Positions 15,527 through 24,500 of a stretch of 64,000 nucleotides of DNA are shown here, piece by piece. The notes beneath the pieces were generated by a model that was not told where the DNA came from, did no database searches, and saw only the letters and a list, made by a program, of their open reading frames with translations. The first letter of the stretch is position 1. Every line of letters starts with the position of its first letter. Location of the stretch: positions 1-64,000 of the IMG/VR virus record IMGVR_UViG_3300037141_000314. One strand, 5' to 3'. Source of the stretch: a virus. The position numbers and the translations under genes were made by a program.

Positions 15527-18500
15527 TTAGATGGGTTGGTCGATCAATGCGCCCGTCGGCGTGGTCACGCCCGCCGAGCTGGTGCGGAAGTCTACGTGGC
15601 ACTGAGTGTCAGCGGGTGAAGCTGCGCTGGCGACTGCAAAGGCTATCTTGTAGCTGGGGTCGAAAATAGTGGAATAGCCGCCGGTACCGCCGACAGGATC
15701 TTCCTGCGTGATGAACTGCCATGGCGTTTCGACGCCAGAAGGGGTAGTCGAGTAGTTAATCGGAGGCGCAACGTTGACATATTTGTTGCCATTGGCGTCG
15801 GTAAGGCAATTCGCGGCTGTGAGGATCAGCAGATTGACGGCCTGCGACGCATCGGGCGTCGCTGTGCCAGCGACAACGGGCACGAGGTAGGAGGAGGCGG
15901 GCGCGAACGCGCTGCTCGTAAGCGCCGGCACGAAGACCTCCTGCCACGGCGCAAATCGCACGGGCGAGATATTGCCCTTCGCGTCCTGGGTAACTACCTG
16001 CACCAGAAACGACTGCGATCCCGCGCTCGAAAACGGAACCTGCATCACGCCGAGAATGGCGGCTCCCGACGGCGCGATGCCGTTATTGGTAAACGCCGCG
16101 CACGGGATCGAAAGCGACGGCGCCGATTCGAGGATCGAGAAGACGCTCGTCGAGTCCGGAATCGTGGTCCATGCCTGCGTGATCGTACACGTCGTTGCTG
16201 TGTTCGATGCGATATTGCGCTTCTGGCCAGCACCGGTGCCCGCCATAATCCAGACGACCTTGCCATACTCCGCGTTGACGACCAGGCCGCCGGGCGCGAA
16301 CTGATTCACGAAGGCCGTGTCGCCAATCGTGGTGGCCGACGCAATATTCGCCACTGCACGCATCACGTAGGCGTCGCCGGGATTGCCAGACGTCGACTGC
16401 GTGACCGTCATATTGCCCGACGTGTCGTTCGCCGTGACGTTGTAACTCGCGGGCTGCGCATAACAGAGCCCTGCGAAGGTCTGTGGGCCGACGCCGCCTA
16501 TGGGGATCGGCGTGGCCGAACCGTATGCGGATAGAATGCGGCCTGCCCACTGGTTGACCGTGGGTGATGATGGAAACGAGAGAGTATGGGTCGCGACGGC
16601 AGATGCGCCATCGCCCCAGATGCCCCCGTGCCGGATCGGCGTCACGAGAAGCATCACGTTCGTGTCGACTACATCAGGGCGCCCCGGGCCGTCTGTCGGC
16701 CAGATGATTTCCGCGCCGATCGTGATGGAGGAAGCGACCGGATTATGCGCGAACGAAGGCGCCGGATCCACCAGCCACATGTTCAGCGAGTGCGGGCCAA
16801 AATAAACTTCGTAATTGACAGCGTTCGAATCCCAGACAATATTGGAAACCGTAATGGTGGATCCGCCTGACGCCACGACCGCCTTCACATTCGCCGATGG
16901 CTGCGACTTCGCGCCCGCGGCATCGATGCCGACGAAGGAAACGAGCCACGTGCCGGCCGCGATCGCGCCGCCCGAGCCGACCGTGGCCTGCAGCGGCACG
17001 CGCGGCGCCGAGGTCAGCGCCGACGGAACGTTGACGACAGGAACGGACGCGACGGTGATCTGGCCGTTGGTCGTGTAGAGCCCGATCGTTTCGAGACCCG
17101 GGTAAAGCGCGTCGTTCGTGGGCCACGCGCTGTAGCCGGGTTTCAACGGCCAGGGCGGCCTGTTCGGCGCGGCCGATAGCGGATTCTTTTGATAGGGCGC
17201 CGGATCCTGCCCGTAGAGGTCGGTGTGCCACTGATCGAAGTGCCAGCGGAATGCAAGGTCCCAATGCTCGCCGTCAGTGTTCGGCGTGGCGGAAAGCAGG
17301 CGCGCGAGGACCATCTCGAGCGAAGCCTGCGCGTAGTTGATGCCGCAAATAAAGCCCACGCGGCTCGCGAGATGCGCGGCCTTGACCGTGGTCTTAAACG
17401 ACGGCAATTCCGTGCCGCGGGCGTCGAAGCGCGAATTGCCGTAGAGCGCTTTCGCAAGCTCGACGTTCGAAACGCGCGTGCCCTGGTCGAAATTGTCGAT
17501 ACCCAGCACGGCGAAAGACGCGGCTATTTCCTGATTGCCTGAGGTCGCATAACCGTCCGGATCGATCGTCGTGATCGTGTCCTGCACGAACTGGTTCGCT
17601 CCGTCCTGAAACGGAAACGAAATCGTGTTCGGCGTGTCGTTCAGCGTGCGACCGCCTAGTTTAAACGTGCTCTTTTCTATCGACGCCGGCACGGTCGCGG
17701 ATCCGCCGTCGAACAAGTACGCCAGATAGCCTGGCGTCGTCAGCGATGGGATTAGCGTGATGCTGGTCGCCGGCATCGATGCCACGGCTGTCGAGTAATT
17801 CGAGCCGGGGATCGGCGCGCCCTGCTGGTCGGCCAGTGTCTGCTCGATGAAGCACTGCAGCAGCCCGTTGGCCGGATTGCGCGCCAAAATAAGGCCCGCG
17901 CAGTTGCGAATCGCGAGTACAGCCTTCGCCAAAGTTTGCCGCTGGCCCGTGACCAGAGCCAGCGAGCAGCGGAAGCGCGCGTGCGTGGCCGCGTTGTTAT
18001 TGATGTCGGTATAGCCGATCTGAACCGCGCAGATTTGGGCCGCGGCGTACCAACTGGCGGCGTCGATATCGAGGACCGTGAACGGCCCCCAGCAGGCCAG
18101 CAGATCCATCAGCGCCCAAACCGGATTGGCCGCGACAGCGCCGGTCGAAGCTTCGGTGAAGCCGACATCCCTATCGTTATCGGGGATGTAGAAAATCGAG
18201 CCGCCAGCGCCCGACCCGGCGGCTATTGTGCCAATCAGCGTCACCGTTCCCGGAGGTCCGGTCGTCCAGTTGTACAGTCCATACGAGCCGTTCGGGATCA
18301 GGCTGTTGCCCCGGATGTTGATCGTGTAGGGCGGGTTGCCGGCGATATCAGCGTTCGCTATTCCGGCGGGCAGCGTGATCGTCGTGCCATTCGCCGCGCC
18401 AGTCGACACCGCAGTCGCGATCGGCATCGCGTGCAAGCATTGCGGGAACTGCACGAGGACTCGGACGGCCGGAATTGTTCCCGATCCTGCTAGTTCGCTC

Positions 18501-19864
18501 GGGATTGTGACGATGATCCAACACATTGAGCCATGCGGATCGCCCTGCCCATTGATCACCGCCAGCTGGGTAACGATGCCCTTCCTTCCACCCGATGAAG
18601 TGCTGCCGACGGGCAAACACACCCACGTGAAACTCTGCAGCGGATCGTTATTGAATGGCACTTCAACGCCATTGACGAGAACCTTCAGAACGGTAGCCGG
18701 GCCGTTGGGCGCCACACAAACAATGCATTCAGCAATCAGGTCGTTCGCTCCGCTAAAAGGCTCAAGCACGGTGGCGTCGACCCATTGCGTACCGTAGCCC
18801 TGGCTGTAAAACCCGTTGCCGATTGGCGAATTCGGCGCATTGAAACCGTATTGAGTGCCTGCGCCGGGATTAACATACTGATTGCCCGACCAGCCCTGGG
18901 GAGCAACCCAGGTGTCCCCAGTGAAGTGGCCGGTAGCGCGGTTGCCTGTATCGTTCGCGATATCGCCGTCCTGCCCGCATGGTTTGCCGCCAGAGCCGTA
19001 CGTCGTGGTGGCCGCGTAGTTGCCGAGGCGCGCCATGCAGCCCTGCGTGCGCGTGGCGCGTCCGGATCCGCAGGAGCGCGAATAGTCGCACATCAGGTAG
19101 TAGCCCGAGGCATCCGTAAGAAATGAACCGTCCGGGTTGTCCAGATTAGGAGTCCCGACATTGCCGACGCCGCCTATACTAATGAGATCTGGCGAGTACC
19201 CACAGCCGAAAGACAGCGAGGTCGGATTGGTCAGGCCATCCAACCGCGCAACAGCCGCTGCCGCGGCAGCAACCGCCCGCGTGGCGCCCGTCGCGCCGGG
19301 GAATATATTCCCGCAGCGATTCTGCCGCGCGAAGTTCGGCACGGTCAGTCGCGTCATCGACTGGCGCGCCTGCCCGGTGACCTTGATGATGCCGGCGCCG
19401 AAATCGACGTTCGGCTTATCGAGGATGAACGTCCAGACGTACGCGTTAGTTGAATACGCGCCCGTCGGCGCGTCCCAAAGCACAAACGTGACGGTCAACG
19501 TGCCGCCGCGCCAGCCGAACGCGTTGGCGTGCGTGGTCCAGATGGTAAAATCGCCGTCCGCGATCACGAGCGAGATCGAACCCGGGATGTCATAGCCCTG
19601 CGGGGACTGCGCCTGTATCTGCTCGATTGGGTTGCCCTGAAGGCGCGCTTCGTAGACGTTGCCGTTGTACGTCTGCGTCTTGCCGCCGAGCGCGGGGGTC
19701 GTCGTCAGATATGTGACATCGCTGCCCGAATCCACCAGCAGGGTCGCGGGATTGATCGCCGCGAGCGAGCATAGGATTAAAGGTTTGGGCGTGACGTTGA
19801 GTTGAACAAGGCCTGTTTCTTTGCCTTCTTCAATCGTGTAGGGGATTGTGATGAGGGACGGCAT
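15527..19864 (-). CDS. Central tail / tail-tip protein
   Basis: 1445 residues. The first 450 residues include a Cys-rich segment (FARQNRCGNIFPG ... CDYSRSCGSGRATRTQGC) like that of phage BR0599-type tail proteins; the middle is a large baseplate-like region; the C-terminal 500 residues hold fibronectin-like beta-sandwich stretches (VSFVGIDAAGAKSQPSANVK, NYEVYFGPHSLNMWL). Its place between the distal tail protein and the tailspike matches the central fibre/host-specificity (J-like) protein of siphoviruses. It follows the three-gene + strand insert at 19879-20569. Confidence 0.8.
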   Translation of the reverse strand: MPSLITIPYTIEEGKETGLVQLNVTPKPLILCSLAAINPATLLVDSGSDVTYLTTTPALGGKTQTYNGNVYEARLQGNPIEQIQAQSPQGYDIPGSISLVIADGDFTIWTTHANAFGWRGGTLTVTFVLWDAPTGAYSTNAYVWTFILDKPNVDFGAGIIKVTGQARQSMTRLTVPNFARQNRCGNIFPGATGATRAVAAAAAAVARLDGLTNPTSLSFGCGYSPDLISIGGVGNVGTPNLDNPDGSFLTDASGYYLMCDYSRSCGSGRATRTQGCMARLGNYAATTTYGSGGKPCGQDGDIANDTGNRATGHFTGDTWVAPQGWSGNQYVNPGAGTQYGFNAPNSPIGNGFYSQGYGTQWVDATVLEPFSGANDLIAECIVCVAPNGPATVLKVLVNGVEVPFNNDPLQSFTWVCLPVGSTSSGGRKGIVTQLAVINGQGDPHGSMCWIIVTIPSELAGSGTIPAVRVLVQFPQCLHAMPIATAVSTGAANGTTITLPAGIANADIAGNPPYTINIRGNSLIPNGSYGLYNWTTGPPGTVTLIGTIAAGSGAGGSIFYIPDNDRDVGFTEASTGAVAANPVWALMDLLACWGPFTVLDIDAASWYAAAQICAVQIGYTDINNNAATHARFRCSLALVTGQRQTLAKAVLAIRNCAGLILARNPANGLLQCFIEQTLADQQGAPIPGSNYSTAVASMPATSITLIPSLTTPGYLAYLFDGGSATVPASIEKSTFKLGGRTLNDTPNTISFPFQDGANQFVQDTITTIDPDGYATSGNQEIAASFAVLGIDNFDQGTRVSNVELAKALYGNSRFDARGTELPSFKTTVKAAHLASRVGFICGINYAQASLEMVLARLLSATPNTDGEHWDLAFRWHFDQWHTDLYGQDPAPYQKNPLSAAPNRPPWPLKPGYSAWPTNDALYPGLETIGLYTTNGQITVASVPVVNVPSALTSAPRVPLQATVGSGGAIAAGTWLVSFVGIDAAGAKSQPSANVKAVVASGGSTITVSNIVWDSNAVNYEVYFGPHSLNMWLVDPAPSFAHNPVASSITIGAEIIWPTDGPGRPDVVDTNVMLLVTPIRHGGIWGDGASAVATHTLSFPSSPTVNQWAGRILSAYGSATPIPIGGVGPQTFAGLCYAQPASYNVTANDTSGNMTVTQSTSGNPGDAYVMRAVANIASATTIGDTAFVNQFAPGGLVVNAEYGKVVWIMAGTGAGQKRNIASNTATTCTITQAWTTIPDSTSVFSILESAPSLSIPCAAFTNNGIAPSGAAILGVMQVPFSSAGSQSFLVQVVTQDAKGNISPVRFAPWQEVFVPALTSSAFAPASSYLVPVVAGTATPDASQAVNLLILTAANCLTDANGNKYVNVAPPINYSTTPSGVETPWQFITQEDPVGGTGGYSTIFDPSYKIAFAVASAASPADTQCHVDFRTSSAGVTTPTGALIDQPI

Positions 19865-19878
19865 GCGAACGTTGATCT

Positions 19879-20052
19879 ATGAGAGAGGTGCTTGACCACA
19901 GCCAGATAAGCCTTATCTGGCGAACGATCCTGTCGGTCGGGAAAGATCCGCGCGATCCTTCGGTGTGGGCTGAATATGAAGAAGGCTATAGGCGGATGCA
20001 GAAGGTGCTGCATTTCAGCGAGTGCCAGCCCGCGAGTTCGGTGCCGCAATGA
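19879..20052 (+). CDS. Small hypothetical protein
   Basis: 57 residues: MREVLDHSQISLIWRTILSV, then WAEYEEGYRRMQKVLHF. Divergent from the central tail gene with a 14-base gap. Its stop overlaps the next start (ATGA). First of three + strand genes embedded in the leftward tail cluster. Confidence 0.6.
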   Translation: MREVLDHSQISLIWRTILSVGKDPRDPSVWAEYEEGYRRMQKVLHFSECQPASSVPQ

Positions 20053-20345
20053 TGAACCGCCGCGATTTTCTCGCGCTGGCGGGCGCGGCGGCGATAGCGC
20101 CCGCCGTGGCGAAGGAAATGAGCATCGTCGACTGCGTGGCGGATATGTGCTCGAACGCCGGACTCGTCATCGACAAGGCGAGCTTCGCAAAAGCTAACGC
20201 GATTTGCCTGCAGACTGTTCGGTTTCATCCGAGAGGCTTTTCTACCGTGTGGCCTCCCATCCCGTTTGACATCGTGACAACAGCCACCGAAGCGGACGCG
20301 CTGGCAATGGGCTATTTAAACTTCGTCCTCGGAGCGCCGCAATGA
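20049..20345 (+). CDS. Small exported protein with twin-arginine-type signal, copy 1
   Basis: 98 residues. MMNRRDFLALAGAAAIAPAV is a twin-arginine (RRDFL) export signal. The mature part (SIVDCVADMCSNAGLVIDKA ... FAKANAICLQTV) has no recognised family. It is clearly paralogous to the next gene, sharing the signal and the pattern V-x2-vlxDM-x2-NAG-x2-IDxASF. Linked to both neighbours by ATGA. Confidence 0.65.
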   Translation: MMNRRDFLALAGAAAIAPAVAKEMSIVDCVADMCSNAGLVIDKASFAKANAICLQTVRFHPRGFSTVWPPIPFDIVTTATEADALAMGYLNFVLGAPQ

Positions 20346-20569
20346 ACCGCCGCGATTTTCTCGCGCTGGCGGCGATAGCGCCCGCGCTGCCCATCAAGAC
20401 GCCAAACGATGTGGTCTCGATTCTTCGCGACATGCTGCTTAACGCGGGAGATACAATCGACGAAGCGTCTTTTGCGGCGGCATCCGAAGTATGCGATCAG
20501 GCCGTGGCCTTCCCTCCTCATGATGCGGAAGCGGAGCAGTGGGCGATGATCTGTTCGGGGTGCCGCTAG
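20342..20569 (+). CDS. Small exported protein with twin-arginine-type signal, copy 2
   Basis: 75 residues: MNRRDFLALAAIAPALPIKT, then VVSILRDMLLNAGDTIDEAS. Tandem duplicate of the previous gene; about 50 bp around the start codon are nearly identical in DNA. The stop codon CTAG is shared head-on with the stop of the distal tail gene on the other strand. Confidence 0.65.
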   Translation: MNRRDFLALAAIAPALPIKTPNDVVSILRDMLLNAGDTIDEASFAAASEVCDQAVAFPPHDAEAEQWAMICSGCR

Positions 20570-21543
20570 TTCGTCGCCTCGAGCATAATCTTCAAGCTCG
20601 AATCGTTCACCCCGCGATACGTAACAACCAAATCGTCCACCGCCCAGTGCGTATTGAGATACACGCAAAAGAGCGGCGCGATGATGAGGTGCGCCGCCGC
20701 CGTCGTGCCGTTATACGCGCGCGTCGCCGTCAGTGTCGCGCCACCCCACACCGCCGTCACGTGGAACTGCTCCGCATCGATCTCGAACGCCTGGCCAACG
20801 GCCAGCGCGGGATCCGTCGCGAACGGGATCGCGGTCACGCTCGAATTGATCGCGGCCGATAATACCGATCCGGACGCTTCATCCTTAAAAAGAAAGCTAT
20901 ATGCGCGGCCCCAGTTGGCAATGAAGTGCGCGACCAGCGTAACGAGGTCCGCGTCGCTCACGAGCTGCATGTCGAATTCCCAGGACATCAGGCCGTCTTT
21001 GGGATAGCCGCTCAGGCCGCCGCCGAATTCCGCGAGCGTGTAAATCGGCCCCGCTTCGACCTTCTGTGCGACGGTCTGGAACCGCTTCTTCTGGACATAC
21101 GGCAAGATGCCGATCGTGCCGTTGGCCAGCGTGGGGAACGCCAGGCCGGGCGTGCCGGGCGAAAGGCTCTGCGTGATCGACTGCGTGAGGCGCATCGGAC
21201 CGGCGTATTGCGTCGTCTTCGATTCGGTCGCGGCCCATTCGTCCGCGTCCATGCCGAAATTAAAGAACGTAGCGAGGGAGCCGCCGAACGGCAGGCTGAT
21301 TTCGAGGTTCTGCTCGAAGCGGCCCGCGGCGCCCGTGAACGCGGCCTTGACCGTGTTCTTCTGCGCCTGCGTCATCTGCGCGTACGGAATCGCTATCTTG
21401 ACCAGACCGCCCGGCTGCCGGATCCAGCGCTGCTGCGCGCCGTTCTGCCACTCGCCGATGCCGGTTAGGAAGCTGTAGGTCAGCTCGAACGGGTAGTTCG
21501 CGGCGGACGCGCCATGGATGACGGGAAGGGGAGTCGATGACAT
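20566..21543 (-). CDS. Distal tail protein (DUF2460/TIGR02217-like)
   Basis: 325 residues. The N-terminal SAANYPFELTYSFLTGIGEW and QRWIRQPGGLVKIAIPYAQM, and a C-terminal half with AYSFLFKDEASGSVL and a turn-rich end, fit the tail protein found after the tape measure in siphoviruses. It starts three bases after the tape-measure stop. Function inferred mainly from order. Confidence 0.65.
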   Translation of the reverse strand: MSSTPLPVIHGASAANYPFELTYSFLTGIGEWQNGAQQRWIRQPGGLVKIAIPYAQMTQAQKNTVKAAFTGAAGRFEQNLEISLPFGGSLATFFNFGMDADEWAATESKTTQYAGPMRLTQSITQSLSPGTPGLAFPTLANGTIGILPYVQKKRFQTVAQKVEAGPIYTLAEFGGGLSGYPKDGLMSWEFDMQLVSDADLVTLVAHFIANWGRAYSFLFKDEASGSVLSAAINSSVTAIPFATDPALAVGQAFEIDAEQFHVTAVWGGATLTATRAYNGTTAAAHLIIAPLFCVYLNTHWAVDDLVVTYRGVNDSSLKIMLEATN

Positions 21544-21546
21544 GGC

Positions 21547-24500
21547 TTAACCGTTCGCAGCCCGCTGAACTTCCGTCGCGAGCGCGCCGTGCATGTTCTG
21601 CAAATTCTTCGCCGCCGCGTTTCCGACAGCGACGTGAGCTTTATCGATCGCTTCCGCGAAAGTTTGCGTGTCTATCGCCTGAATAGCACCGGCGGCGTAG
21701 TTGTGGTTTACGATGGTCGCGGCGGGCGCCGCGGTCGTCGGATTGAACTGGCTGGTCTGGCCGCCCGGCACGTTGTAATACGTCGGCGGCGGACCGAACA
21801 GCCCGTGCGTCTGTTCCCAGACGAAGCCCTGGCGTACGGTCGGCACCGCGGAGAAATCGGACGTGCGGATATTTCCGCGCGCGTCGAAGTCCGTGAAGTT
21901 GCCGTTTGACGACTGCGTGACATTGAGAGCCTGCGGCGCGATGTACTGGTTGGCCGAGAGTTCCTGATTGATCTGATTGGCGCGCTGCGTGGGCCCGTTG
22001 CCGAACAGGCTGCCGATCAGCGGCAGAGCGACGGCCGCGATGGATCCGATGATGGGGATCGCGGACAGCAGCGGCGTGGCCGCGCCGAGCAGCTTCGCGA
22101 CGTTTCCGACAACCGCGCCCGCGATGCCGGCAGCGCTGCCGGCCGCCGTCAGATCGCCGCGCGGGCCGCCCTGCGAGAGGCCCGAGATAATGCCCATCGT
22201 GCCCGCGCCGATCGTAGCCGCGAGGCCAACGCCGGATGCGATCTGCTGGCCCGTCGTCGGGGTATAGCCGGGAAGGGACACCGACATGCCGTCCAGTGGA
22301 TTGGCGAGACCGCCGTAAGAGACCGGCAGCGGCGCGACCAGGCCGGGAGTCGGCGCCGTGGAAGTCGGTGCCGAGACGAAGCCGCCGCCGCCGGTTCCTT
22401 CTCCTCCCAGCAGATCGACCGTTACCCCCGGCGTGCCGCTGCCGCCGCCCAAGATATTACTGAGCGCGTCGCCACGCACCACGGAGCTAACGCCGCCGCC
22501 CGCGCCGCTGATCAGCTTCGCGATGCTCGCGAGCGCGGTGCCGGTCTCGACGACAGCGCCACCGCCGCCGCCCGAGGGCGAAAGCGCCTGCGCCCGCAGA
22601 GTCGAAAGCGTGGCGAGGATGCCGGTACCAAGGGGTGCGGCCCCGCTGATCTGGTCGATGATTCCGGGTGGCATGCCATACCCGGCGCCAGACGCAGTGT
22701 AAGGCGACAGCGCCGGCAAGGCCGCAACCGGCTGGGCAAGCGATCCCGCGAGGCTATTGGGCGCCGGCGCCGAACCGACAGAACTGTCGGGCGAGTTGCC
22801 GGTGATGCCGGAATACAGTTGACCGATGGATTTTGTCAGCACGCCCGTCGCCTGCGTGTTGTCGTCGAGCGCCTGCGCGATCGCGAGCGCGGCCGGGCTC
22901 GGGGCGTTGGCCCCGGCGGGGAGCACACTGACAGGCGGGCCGCCGCCCTCCGCAAAAGCGAGGATGCCTGACGCCAGAAGCCGCTTCGTGTCGGCTGCGG
23001 TCAGGATCGTGCCCGGCGTGGTGGGCACGAACAATTCCGGGCCCTCCTCGCCCACAAGCGATGGCACGCCGACAGGCGGACCGCCGCCCCGCGCGTACGC
23101 GAGGATGCCGGGCAGCTTCGCCGGTGCCGTGGCTGCTGCCGGCGAGGCGACGGGCGCCGAGCCTCCCGTCATCGCGCGAAAGATCTGCGCGAGCCAGTCC
23201 GCCGTCTTGCCCGTGTTGGCGGCAGTAGCGGCTTGTGTGGCGTCGGAGGCGCCAGGGACGGCCCTGTTCGCAGGGTCAAATATCGTGTCTTTCGTGAACG
23301 GCCGGAAGCTCGCCGGCACGGCGCCCGCGAGAGTCTCGCCCGCGGTTTTCAAAATCGGCGCCGTCGCGTTCGCGAATAGCTTCGCGCCCTGGCCGAGCGC
23401 TTCTTTACGCAGCAGCAGCGTGAGCGCGTGGCCCGCGCCCAGCTGGCGGTTGATCAGAGCGTCGAAGATGCTCTCGGAATCGCGCTTGTACTTTTCGAGA
23501 TCCTTTTCGCGGATCTCCGCGATCTTGAGCTCGATATCGATACGCTCATCGCCGAGTTCGCGTTCGTAGCCGCGCTGATTGGCGATTTCCTGCGCGCGCA
23601 GCTGCGCCAGCTGGGTATCAACTTCCTTTTCACTGCCCGGGTTCGCCTTGAGAATGCCCTGCTGCTCGGCGCGCTCGGCCTCGATATCGCGCTGCTTTTC
23701 GTCGCGATCGATCTGCGCGATCTGGCGGCGCAGGTCTATCTGTTTGCGTAAAGTATCGAGATCGTTGCCCTTGCCGTCCTGCGCTGCGATCAGCGCGGAG
23801 CGGCGCTGCAGCGAGGCTTTATTGTCCTCGATGTCGGCCTTGGTTGATGCTTCTGTAACGGTGCGCAGATTGCGCGCGTGGCTGGCCTCGTCCTCGAATC
23901 GTTTCTTGCCCAGTGCAATAAGTTCGAGCTCGCGCTGTTTCTGTGCATCGTAAAGAGCCAGCGCCGCGGCGCCGGTGGCTTTGATCTGCGCCTCAGTAAT
24001 GCCGCGGTTGTCGGCTTCGAGTTGCTTCGTGTCGGGCTTAATGGCCTGCCGCTCGTCACGCTGCTGACGCAGTTCGACGACCTGACGCGCCGCGTCTTCG
24101 AATTGCTGCCGCTGCGACGCCAGCCGTTCCTGATACGCAGCTTCGATGCCCGCTTCGTCCTGTCCGGAGCTTTTACCGCGCGCCAGATCGATCTCTGCGC
24201 CGCCCGCACCCTGCGCCTTATCGAGCGCCTTTTGCTGGTCGATAACGGTACCGGCTACCGCGCGATCATTCTGCGCCCGGGAAATGGCGAGGCCCTGATT
24301 GTACTTGTCCTTCTCGATCGCCGTGTCCTGATCGATCTGCGCCAGGTTGGCTGGCGTCAGCTTCTCGTTAGGCTTTGCCCCGGGATGTTCCTTCCGGTAG
24401 AGTGCATCTTCCTCGCGCAGTTTAGCGATCAGCGCATCGTGCTTTGCATTGATCGCGTCGAGCCCGGTGAGCTCGCCTTCCTGCAGGCGTGCGCGTTCGC

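Noticed and set aside
20854-20861. GCCGATAA on the + strand in the distal tail gene
   Set aside because: No GTTTGCACG at 14-15 nt upstream and no gene start after it; counted as chance.
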